A stretch of 5,742 bases of DNA from an uncultured Lachnospiraceae bacterium (GTDB lineage: Bacteria > Bacillota > Clostridia > Lachnospirales > Lachnospiraceae), in NCBI GenBank assembly GCA_958446555.1, contig CAUCWU010000174.1:1-5742 (forward strand), written 5' to 3'. A program made the position numbers and the translations under genes. Under the pieces are notes generated by a model that worked only from the letters and a program-made list of their open reading frames with translations, was not told the DNA's origin and ran no database searches. The stretch's first letter is position 1. The number at the start of each line of letters is the position of its first letter. Shown here piece by piece: positions 1 to 5,742 of this stretch.

Positions 1-427
1 CGTACAAATCCTCAATCATAATCTCAGTTTTTAGATTGACCTTGTAGTCATTTTCAGCTCTGCGGCGATCCTTTTCCTCCTGTCGATTTTGGCTCATCAT
101 TATAAGCGGTGCCTGAATTGCTGCCACGCATGAAAGCACCAGGTTTAATAAAATAAATGGGTATGGGTCAAATGCCTTTGATGCCAAAACAGTATTAACA
201 ATCATCCACAGAATAAGCACACCTGTAAAAGAAAATATAAACGCCCAGCTTCCAGCAAATTTTGCAATGGTATCCGCTGCTCGCTGTCCCAACGTATATT
301 TTTCTTTTCCACTTTCAGGGCTAACAGAAATCTTACTGTCTGCCAATAAATTCAACACTTCTTCATCAGTCATATCATGACGTATGTCCTTAAGTACTTC
401 TTTTAACAACTTTCTGTTTTCCTTCAT
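1..427 (-). CDS. DUF1003 family membrane protein, N-terminal 142 residues (cut by left edge)
   Basis: I translated this from the ATG at 427..425; it stays open for 142 codons to the window edge, so the C-terminus is missing. The family is recognised from the core around residues 87-120: 'DPYPFILLNLVLSC' followed by 'APLIMMSQNRQEEKDRRR', the hallmark of DUF1003. Two hydrophobic segments are visible, at about residues 61-82 (from 'WAFIFSFTGV') and 90-112, joined by a short loop; after them comes a basic and acidic stretch likely to lie in the cytoplasm. The first 50 residues are charged and look soluble. A good ribosome binding site (AGAGAGG, 438-444) sits 10 bases upstream of the ATG, which supports this start. 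The family is widespread in bacteria but its biochemical role is not established, so I assign none. It starts 25 bases after the stop of the decayed regulator and could be transcribed with whatever lies upstream. Confidence 0.9.
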   Translation of the reverse strand, partial: MKENRKLLKEVLKDIRHDMTDEEVLNLLADSKISVSPESGKEKYTLGQRAADTIAKFAGSWAFIFSFTGVLILWMIVNTVLASKAFDPYPFILLNLVLSCVAAIQAPLIMMSQNRQEEKDRRRAENDYKVNLKTEIMIEDLY

Positions 428-452
428 AGTAACTATTCCTCTCTATTATTTT

Positions 453-945
453 TTATATTAATAAAAAATCTGGTCCCTTTTCTTCAAATAAAAGCAGTGA
501 ACTTCCAAGAAGCAAATCTGCATGTACTGCAGGATCATCCAATGGAATATTAAAATCATCTCGTATCCTGCGTATTCTATAAAGCACAGTATTGCGATGA
601 GCAAAAAGGGCATCGCAAGTTTTCTTCAGTGAAACGACAGCATGTCAGGTAACGATAAAGTGTTTCACAATATTGCGTATCTTTTTCTTTATCGTAGGCA
701 GCCAGTCTATGAATTTCCTTTGCAATTAAATCGCTGCGTCCCTCTAAACTTTTCAGTAAAAGTGACGTGCGCAGCTGCGCTACCGTACAAACATTTATTA
801 CCTCCATAAGCGGTGCTATTGAAGTTGAACCATCTACCATTATTGTTCCCTTTGGCCTCAATGAAACAAATGTGCTTGCCTTTCCAACTGCCACATACTG
901 TTTTTCTACAATTTCCTGTCCTATCAACGATCTCTGTATTTGCAA
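453..945 (-). pseudogene. Truncated and frameshifted PucR-family transcriptional regulator, C-terminal remnant
   Basis: Two reading frames together give the C-terminal end of a PucR-type regulator. The first (945 down to about 635) includes 'HRLAAYDKEKDTQYCETLYR' and reads 'YLTCCR'. The second, one frame away and ending at the TAA at 455-453, reads 'SLKKTCDALFAHRNTVLYRI' and then a 'RRIRDDFNIPLDDP' helix, which is the PucR-type helix-turn-helix (HTH_30). Removing one T from the TTT in the coding strand (AAA at 632-634) joins them into '...CCRSLKKTCDALF...'. The second frame has a TGA just upstream, so the break is real in this sequence. Restored length is only about 160 residues, against roughly 300-550 for the family, so the N-terminal sensing part is absent. 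The upstream boundary is uncertain: the frame is open to 957, and 945 is only a TTG codon. The right end overlaps the end of tag. Such regulators normally control catabolic genes; this copy should be non-functional. A sequencing error could explain the frameshift but not the missing N-terminus. Confidence 0.8.
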
Positions 946-1493
946 TCTTCCAGATGATCATTTACCATCCCTATGGATTGTAAGAATGAATATGTAATCA
1001 CAGGGCCTACAAAAGCAATTCCTTTTTTCTTCATGTCAAGAGCCATCTTACGAGACACATCTGAAACTGTCGGTATCTGCTCTACCGTCTTCCAATGACC
1101 ATCTATGACATTATTCCCAGTAAAATGCCACAAGTATGCGTCAAATGATCCGTATTGAGCTTGAATTTTTTTTACTGCCTGTGCATTCTTGCGCACACTG
1201 AATATCTTACTGCGATTGCGTATGATTCCTGGATTCAGCATAAGATTCTCAAGTTCCTCATCTGTCATTTCACTGCACTTATCGATTTGAAAATCATGGA
1301 ATGCAGCACGATAATTTGCTCTCTTATGCAAAATTGTTTTCCATGACAAACCTACACTTGCTCCTTCAAGACAAAGCATCTCAAACTGAAAATTGTCATC
1401 ATGATTTACTTTGCACCACTCATTGTCGTGATATTCCTCCAATATCGGATCACCCTCATACCACGCGCGACATTTATTTTTTTCTCTTTCCAT
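924..1493 (-). CDS. tag: DNA-3-methyladenine glycosylase I (Tag)
   Basis: This 189-residue protein matches the usual length of Tag (about 187 in E. coli). Tag removes 3-methyladenine from alkylated DNA and starts base excision repair in the cytoplasm. Family signatures run throughout: 'CRAWYEGDP' near the N-terminus, 'YHDNEW' (21-26), 'FEMLCLEGASVGLSW' (37-51), 'NPGIIRNRSKI' (87-97), 'FVGPVITYSFLQSIG' (161-175) and 'VNDHLEDC' (177-184). The zinc-snap ligands appear intact as Cys8, His22, His180 and Cys184; Glu43 and Trp51 fall at the positions of the E. coli active-site Glu38 and Trp46. The ATG at 1493 is the only sensible start. The nearest Shine-Dalgarno-like sequence (GTGAGGA) is about 15 bases upstream, longer than ideal. 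The gene follows mcrC by 64 bases on the same strand with no terminator in between. Its last codons overlap the decayed PucR remnant, and the short tail after Cys184 (KYRDR) may have been altered there. Confidence 0.95.
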   Translation of the reverse strand: MEREKNKCRAWYEGDPILEEYHDNEWCKVNHDDNFQFEMLCLEGASVGLSWKTILHKRANYRAAFHDFQIDKCSEMTDEELENLMLNPGIIRNRSKIFSVRKNAQAVKKIQAQYGSFDAYLWHFTGNNVIDGHWKTVEQIPTVSDVSRKMALDMKKKGIAFVGPVITYSFLQSIGMVNDHLEDCKYRDR

Positions 1494-1508
1494 ATATACT
1501 ACTATATG
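1491..1508 (-). promoter_or_regulatory. Short inverted repeat covering the tag start codon
   Basis: CATATA (1491-1496) and TATATG (1503-1508) are perfect inverted copies around a six-base loop, and one arm contains the tag ATG. In the mRNA this would be a weak, AU-rich six-pair hairpin lying just downstream of the Shine-Dalgarno-like GTGAGGA. It could slightly hinder initiation, but in such AT-rich sequence it may be chance. Confidence 0.25.
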
Positions 1509-1557
1509 TCCTCACTTCTTTTTTATATTTTTGCTGAGTACTTTCTTTTCTTGTAAC

Positions 1558-2625
1558 TTACAATACCCTCTTAACTCCAAAATGAGCCTCTGCAATATCA
1601 TCCAACTGCTTGGCAATGTCAGCAAATGGAAGATTCAAATTTAATGTCCTGACTGTGATTTGATTGCCGTGCATCTGATATACATTATCTGGTTGAATTA
1701 ATTCCTCCGTCTTTGCATAGAGAAGCATTCCAGATACCTTATGTTCCTGCTCTTTGAAAGCATAATCACGATTCTTTACATATGTAAATATCTGGTACAT
1801 ATTATTTGAATGCAGAGTATGATTGTCATATTGTGACTGCGTTGTATGGCTGTAATATTTTGCATCAATAATAAGAACCGTGTTGTCTTTTTGCAAATGA
1901 ATATCACTTTGCATGACCGGAAGCATTGTCCTGAAACCATCCTCTACATCCCAAGGGATCTGTGATGCGTTAACCGACAGCATAGGATAATGGCGAATAT
2001 AATACTCCAAGATGAATTTTTCATATAATCTACACATACGCTGCTCGTCAACAAATGACGCCAGCCTATATTCACCAGAATCTGTCGTTATAAGCATACC
2101 CTCGATTATTAACTGACAAATGCTGACCAGCATTCTATAGGTCTGATTGTTCCGTTGAAATCGAATCGCTGACCACCGGATGAATGTTGGTTCCAGCATA
2201 TCCACATTAGAAAAGAACAGCATTTTTTTTTTCAAATCATCTTTATACTCAGCTTTTACCTTTGCATTTTTCAACAGCAACATGACTGTTGTCTTGAGTA
2301 TTTGATTCAATAAATTATTCTCAGATAGCTCATCAAAATCACATGTCAGCAATAGCTCATGTGCCAGACGATTTTTAATCGTTCCTGACATGTTGATTTT
2401 CCCACGCATAACAGGCAATTCTTCCTGACGATTTATATATTCTCTATAGAGACCTTGCTTCAACTGAATTCCAATACCTTTTGCGAGAATTGCCACCAAC
2501 AGATCATACATCTCATCAAAAGATTCAACTGCTAAATCATCATAATTTCCCTGATTCAAAGTTTGGAAGGCATAGGACAGCATATGGTATATGTTGTTTA
2601 TTAATATACTCTTATCCTTTGTCAT
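1558..2625 (-). CDS. mcrC: McrC, PD-(D/E)XK nuclease subunit of a McrBC-type modification-dependent restriction system
   Basis: A 355-residue McrC, close to the 348 residues of E. coli McrC. It is the DNA-cleaving partner that docks on the McrB GTPase ring. The N-terminal half carries family sequence such as 'IYHMLSYAF' (12-20), 'GLYREYINRQEELPVMRGKI' (58-77) and 'CDFDELSENNLLNQILKTT' (95-113). The nuclease core is at about 190-290: 'RLYEKFILEYY' (199-209), Asp241 in 'MQSDIHL', Asp254 and Lys256 in 'LIIDAKYY', and 'NMYQIFTYVKN' (275-285), giving the D...DxK arrangement of PD-(D/E)XK enzymes. I chose the ATG at 2625 because it overlaps the mcrB stop as ATGA, typical of translational coupling, and gives the natural 'MTKDKSILINNIYHMLSYAF' start. 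A GTG at 2655 would add ten residues inside mcrB without family-like sequence. A run of ten A at 2223-2232 lies in codons 132-135, upstream of the nuclease domain. Confidence 0.95.
   Translation of the reverse strand: MTKDKSILINNIYHMLSYAFQTLNQGNYDDLAVESFDEMYDLLVAILAKGIGIQLKQGLYREYINRQEELPVMRGKINMSGTIKNRLAHELLLTCDFDELSENNLLNQILKTTVMLLLKNAKVKAEYKDDLKKKMLFFSNVDMLEPTFIRWSAIRFQRNNQTYRMLVSICQLIIEGMLITTDSGEYRLASFVDEQRMCRLYEKFILEYYIRHYPMLSVNASQIPWDVEDGFRTMLPVMQSDIHLQKDNTVLIIDAKYYSHTTQSQYDNHTLHSNNMYQIFTYVKNRDYAFKEQEHKVSGMLLYAKTEELIQPDNVYQMHGNQITVRTLNLNLPFADIAKQLDDIAEAHFGVKRVL
2622..2625 (-). promoter_or_regulatory. ATGA stop/start overlap of mcrB and mcrC
   Basis: The mcrC ATG (2625-2623) overlaps the mcrB TGA (2624-2622). 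No strong Shine-Dalgarno sequence precedes this ATG, so mcrC translation probably depends on ribosomes finishing mcrB, which would keep the amount of nuclease tied to the GTPase. Confidence 0.8.
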
Positions 2626-5456
2626 TGAAATACACTGTGCAAGATGTTCTCCCACCGCTGCAATTTTGAACTATCGTCAAACCAATATTCACTGAGCATC
2701 GGCAAAATATCAAAATCAACAACGTCCTTCATCCATTCTTCTATGCAATCATCCGCATTACAGAAATAACTGTGGCCAATACAAAAACCTTTTCCCAGCG
2801 ACTTGTCCGCTGCAATTTCCCTATTTAGTTCCTTAATGCGTTCAATAAGTGTATTGAATGTATCATTTGCAAGGCTATTCTGGTAATTGATAAATCCCTC
2901 TGAATCAAAGCCTGGCTCCATATCAAAGAAACTAAATCTACGTCTCAAAGCGTAATCAATCATAGCCAGACTTCGGTCTGCAGTATTCATCATTCCTATG
3001 ATATGTACTCTCTTCGGAACTGAAAAACTCAGCCCATTATACGCAAGTGTTGCTTTCTTGTCCCGATAATCTGCTTCTATTAGCATCAGCAATTCTCCGA
3101 AAATCTTGCTCATATTGCCACGATTGATTTCGTCAATGATAAAGAAATAATCCTTGTCTGGATGGTTGGCTGCTTTCTGACAGAATCTATAAAACATGCC
3201 ATATTTTAGCTCGAAGCCTTCTCCCACAGGCTTGTATCCCATCATGAAATCTTCATAAGAATAGTTTTGATGAAACTGAACAAATTCAATTCTGTCATCA
3301 TCAACTTCTCCCATGACAGAATACGCTAACCTTTTAGCTGCAAAGGTCTTTCCAACACCAGGTGCTCCCTGAAGAATGATATTCTTTTTCTTCTCCAATA
3401 CAGCTTTCAACCGATCATATTTTGCTTCTGTCATATAAACATCTCTCAGGAAATCTGCTTTTGTATATTTCGCATTACCATTATCTGATGGAGTTAGATT
3501 TTCTTCTCGAATCATATCGATAATGAAGTCATACTCTCCGCGCGTAAGCTTAAACAAGCTGCCTTGTGTCATAGAGAAATATTCCATTTTCTCAAGTTCT
3601 GGGCATTCTTTCAACGTTGAAAAATCAATCGGTGAAGACAATCCTTCCACCTTTTCAAAGTAGATTTTCTGTCCATCCTGTTCTGCACTGACACGAAGAA
3701 TCGCTACAATCTGCTTTACCGGCGTTGATTCATAACCAATTACCATATCCCCAGCCTTTGCATCAAGAAAATTTTGGAATATCCTTCGCTTATTACCGTT
3801 ATCGTTGTAAAGTGTATAATCCTGTACTTCGCCGATTGGCATGCTTGACATGCTCCAAATCTTAGGATTTGCATTCAAAAACCAATAATGCAATCCCGAT
3901 GTATCATTTTTCAAAAGATCTTCTTTTGTAATATCAAAATATGGTTTCAAAATATAATCTTCAAATAGCTGTGTCTCACTTATCGGCACAACAATACAAG
4001 TAGAATTATCATTAGGAGTCCACCACTTCTTATCTCCGGTATAAGCACTTGTATCACGAGACTTAGCGATAACAGTATAACTTCTCTCACACCAACCATC
4101 TTGTTTCTCAGGATTTTCATTAACCTCATCCGAGTCAATGCGTCCCAAAAGTCTTATGCTATTGCCACGACACAAATAGAAGAAATCACCTTTCTTCATT
4201 GTCGCCATGAAATCTTCACCCTGCGACACTTTTGACTTACCCTTTGCAGCTGTATCCTTATGAACAACAATGACCTGTCTCTTCTCAAATGCTTCGGCTT
4301 CTGCTTCTGAAATACAGTCATTACCATGACTTATCTTCCAAAAATTAGGCTTCAAATTTGCATACAAATTGATTTTTGACAAATCAACTCGTCCAAGAGC
4401 TTCTTCCAGCTCATTTCTAAGTTTCCAAACATAGATTCCTTCTTCATCCTTCTTGGCAGCTTTGCCAACATAAAGAACTGGCCACCATTTTCTATTATCG
4501 TTGTCACGCAACAATATTGGACATCCTGTCTTATTAACAACTCTTCTTGCTAAAGCTGATGAACCTCCATTATAGAAGTTTTGGCTCTCACCATACTTTA
4601 TGGCAAGCTGCGTACATGTGGCTTGCCCACCATAATCAAGCATACGCTTCATGATTTCAAGACTGCTCTCAGTAAATATCTCTGCATCATTTAAAAGTGC
4701 CTCCCAGTCATCTGCCGATAATGCTGGTGTATAATCTGTCGGCCACCACTCGCCTGATGACGAATCTGTCTCATCCTTATTTAGATATCTGCTGATAAAA
4801 AATCCGACATCCATCGTAAGCGTCCTTAATTCTGGATCAGGGTAGCACGTTCCGGTAATCTGCGAAGTCAGCAGATTCTTTAGTTCATCATCTTGCTTCA
4901 GCTCGTCACAAATTTCATTATAAAAAGCAAGGAAATTACGGATGTTATCTGCATACGCTCCTTTTTTGAATGTATAGCTGCTTTCCAATTCATTTGAAAC
5001 TGCCTTTACTTCCATTAGCTTATAAATATAATATTTGTCTGGATAGCGCAGCCACAGATACGTGCTTATCGCATTCTCATATTGATAATGCTGCGCTGCA
5101 CCATTGCCGTATCTTTCAAGGAGACTGTTTGATTTCTGCTTGAATGCATCAATACGCTCATATACATCCTTGTCTTCATCAAACAGCTCAATGAACATAC
5201 CTCTTACTTCTTCCTGAGCAACCTCACCAAACTTGGTAATCATTTTTGCTGGAAAATTATTCACGGAAGCCAGAAGATTGCTTGTCTGCGACAGTGCCTT
5301 TGTAAGCATCGCCGCAAAGTCATCAGCATTTACATTCCAGTTCACTTGAAAGCATTTCACAGCTTCCCATTTATATTTTTCATCTGGCCATTGAATCTGT
5401 ACAAACCGTTTCTTGTATTCAACGAGTGCTGCCTTAAGCCGCATTTTATTGAACAT
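2622..5456 (-). CDS. mcrB: McrB-type AAA+ GTPase with winged-helix-like and tandem PUA/EVE-like modules
   Basis: This 944-residue protein is about twice the size of E. coli McrB (459), the extra length being N-terminal. Residues 1-230 are mostly helical and acidic, with 'NAISTYLWLRYPDKYYIYK' (128-146); I do not recognise a named domain. Residues 250-357 look winged-helix-like ('YGGQATCTQLAIKYGES', then 'WWPVLYVGK' and 'GIYVWKLRNEL'). Residues 368-508 resemble a PUA/EVE-like fold ('FWKISHG', 'MKKGDFFYLCRG', 'RLLGRI'). Residues 522-650 are a clearer EVE domain ('YWFLNANPKIWS', 'GNKRRIF', 'AGDMVIGYESTP'), a fold that reads modified bases. The motor follows: Walker A GAPGVGKT (697-704), Walker B 'FFIIDEINRGN' (771-781), the GTP-type loop 'MNTADRS' (823-829), arginines 838-840 and 'GHSYF' (894-898). 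By family knowledge it binds modified DNA, forms a GTP-driven ring and recruits McrC. An AAGGGGTGA site six bases before the ATG fixes the start, 13 bases after the preceding gene. Confidence 0.95.
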   Translation of the reverse strand: MFNKMRLKAALVEYKKRFVQIQWPDEKYKWEAVKCFQVNWNVNADDFAAMLTKALSQTSNLLASVNNFPAKMITKFGEVAQEEVRGMFIELFDEDKDVYERIDAFKQKSNSLLERYGNGAAQHYQYENAISTYLWLRYPDKYYIYKLMEVKAVSNELESSYTFKKGAYADNIRNFLAFYNEICDELKQDDELKNLLTSQITGTCYPDPELRTLTMDVGFFISRYLNKDETDSSSGEWWPTDYTPALSADDWEALLNDAEIFTESSLEIMKRMLDYGGQATCTQLAIKYGESQNFYNGGSSALARRVVNKTGCPILLRDNDNRKWWPVLYVGKAAKKDEEGIYVWKLRNELEEALGRVDLSKINLYANLKPNFWKISHGNDCISEAEAEAFEKRQVIVVHKDTAAKGKSKVSQGEDFMATMKKGDFFYLCRGNSIRLLGRIDSDEVNENPEKQDGWCERSYTVIAKSRDTSAYTGDKKWWTPNDNSTCIVVPISETQLFEDYILKPYFDITKEDLLKNDTSGLHYWFLNANPKIWSMSSMPIGEVQDYTLYNDNGNKRRIFQNFLDAKAGDMVIGYESTPVKQIVAILRVSAEQDGQKIYFEKVEGLSSPIDFSTLKECPELEKMEYFSMTQGSLFKLTRGEYDFIIDMIREENLTPSDNGNAKYTKADFLRDVYMTEAKYDRLKAVLEKKKNIILQGAPGVGKTFAAKRLAYSVMGEVDDDRIEFVQFHQNYSYEDFMMGYKPVGEGFELKYGMFYRFCQKAANHPDKDYFFIIDEINRGNMSKIFGELLMLIEADYRDKKATLAYNGLSFSVPKRVHIIGMMNTADRSLAMIDYALRRRFSFFDMEPGFDSEGFINYQNSLANDTFNTLIERIKELNREIAADKSLGKGFCIGHSYFCNADDCIEEWMKDVVDFDILPMLSEYWFDDSSKLQRWENILHSVFQ

Positions 5457-5462
5457 TGAAAA

Positions 5463-5471
5463 TCACCCCTT
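5463..5471 (-). promoter_or_regulatory. Ribosome binding site of mcrB
   Basis: The minus strand reads AAGGGGTGA here, six bases before the mcrB ATG, and overlaps the TAA of the upstream gene. This fixes the mcrB start and shows that no room exists for a separate promoter between the stop of the upstream gene and mcrB. Confidence 0.7.
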
Positions 5472-5742
5472 ATCTTTCTGAGTTGCAAAGGCTCTTATAT
5501 ATTTCATCTGAAAATATTCCAAGCACCTGTCGCTTCATTTCATCATTTGACAGAAGCATAGAGAAGAAATCCTGATTCTGCGACAATCCTTCGATCAAAG
5601 CATCATCGATATCATCAAAATAGGTGAACTCGAAATCCTGCTGTGTATTGTTGCGAGCACTGGTCTTAAGCTTATCTGACTTCATCAAAATATCCCTGAT
5701 CTGCAGCATTGCCTTCACAACAACATCGTTGTCATATTTTTT
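5470..5742 (-). CDS. hsdR: C-terminal 90 residues of a restriction protein, probably type I R subunit (cut by right edge)
   Basis: The frame is open from the right edge (first codons read KKYDNDVV) to the TAA at 5472-5470, so this is the end of a longer gene; the GTG at 5718 is not the real start. The visible tail is hydrophilic, with 'KAMLQIRDILMKSDKLKTSA', an acidic stretch around 'FTYFDDIDDALIEGL' and the ending 'DEMKRQVLGIFSDEIYKSL'. To my recollection this resembles the C-terminus of HsdR-like DEAD/DEAH-helicase endonucleases of type I systems, the region that contacts the methylase complex. That is a recall-based call: none of the diagnostic nuclease or helicase motifs lies in the window. 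The tight 13-base spacing to mcrB and the shared strand support a restriction role and cotranscription. Alternatives are another helicase-type restriction protein or a defence protein of a different class. Confidence 0.55.
   Translation of the reverse strand, partial: KKYDNDVVVKAMLQIRDILMKSDKLKTSARNNTQQDFEFTYFDDIDDALIEGLSQNQDFFSMLLSNDEMKRQVLGIFSDEIYKSLCNSER

Noticed and set aside
707..961. Minus-strand open frame of 84 codons (starts MIIWKIANTE)
   Set aside because: It is out of frame with the regulator-like translation and looks like non-coding composition; it contributes neither half of the PucR remnant.
767..997. Plus-strand open frame of 76 codons
   Set aside because: It lies opposite the PucR remnant and the end of tag, shows no recognisable protein features and has no convincing ribosome binding site.
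1155..1537. Two plus-strand open frames of 63 and 78 codons
   Set aside because: Both are antisense to the well-supported tag gene and rich in Cys, His and Leu, as expected of shadow frames.
1494..1557. Possible sigma-A promoter for tag in the gap after mcrC
   Set aside because: The sequence is AT-rich, with TTACAA- and TATAAA-like pieces, but their spacing (about 23 bases) is wrong; I could not support a specific promoter.
1551..1563. Palindrome TTGTAACTTACAA over the mcrC stop codon
   Set aside because: The one-base centre cannot form a hairpin loop at full length, and no T run follows on the transcribed strand, so it is not a credible terminator.
2626..2655. GTG start for mcrC ten codons upstream
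   Set aside because: The added residues are not McrC-like, and the ATGA overlap at 2622-2625 gives a natural start.
2481..2669. Plus-strand open frame of 62 codons at the mcrB/mcrC boundary
   Set aside because: It is antisense to strongly conserved mcrC sequence and carries no domain-like features.
4352..4540. Minus-strand open frame of 62 codons inside mcrB
   Set aside because: It overlaps mcrB entirely in another frame, where the mcrB frame encodes recognisable sequence.
1..5742. Search for CRISPR array, tRNA, rRNA, insertion sequence ends or attachment sites
   Set aside because: I saw no regularly spaced repeats, no cloverleaf-like segments, no transposase or integrase sequence and no convincing direct repeats by eye.

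Overview
The window reads as chromosomal DNA from a low-GC Gram-positive bacterium, most likely a gut-type clostridium of the Lachnospiraceae. This rests on AT-rich codon use, AGGAGG-like ribosome binding sites, and the style of the proteins, especially the PucR-type tail 'HRNTVLYRIRRI' and the large EVE-containing McrB. It is an inference, not a database match. Every supportable gene lies on the minus strand, so transcription runs from the right edge to the left edge.

Right part (5742 to 1558), a restriction block. The window opens inside the last 90 codons of a protein I tentatively read as the C-terminus of a type I restriction R subunit (HsdR). Thirteen bases later starts a 944-residue McrB. 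It has an uncharacterised helical N-terminal region, a winged-helix-like segment, two consecutive PUA/EVE-like modules and a C-terminal McrB-type GTPase with Walker A, Walker B and MNTADR motifs. Its stop codon overlaps the start of mcrC (ATGA). McrC is the PD-(D/E)XK nuclease partner. The three genes look like one operon. Together they would cut DNA that lacks the host's type I methylation (HsdR, with M and S subunits outside the window) and DNA carrying foreign modified bases (McrBC). mcrC carries a run of ten A, where a slip in either direction would remove the nuclease domain.

Middle part (1557 to 924). After a 64-base gap with no visible terminator comes an intact tag gene for 3-methyladenine DNA glycosylase I, with its zinc-site and catalytic residues present. 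It may be read through from the restriction operon or have its own promoter.

Left part (957 to 1). The end of tag abuts a decayed gene: the C-terminal end of a PucR-family regulator without its N-terminal part, and with a single-base frameshift just before the helix-turn-helix. Next is the start of an intact-looking DUF1003 membrane protein that runs off the left edge. The window looks like a defence-island edge with a rearrangement scar. I see no tRNA, rRNA, CRISPR array, insertion sequence or attachment site. The only stretches without a gene are under 70 bases.
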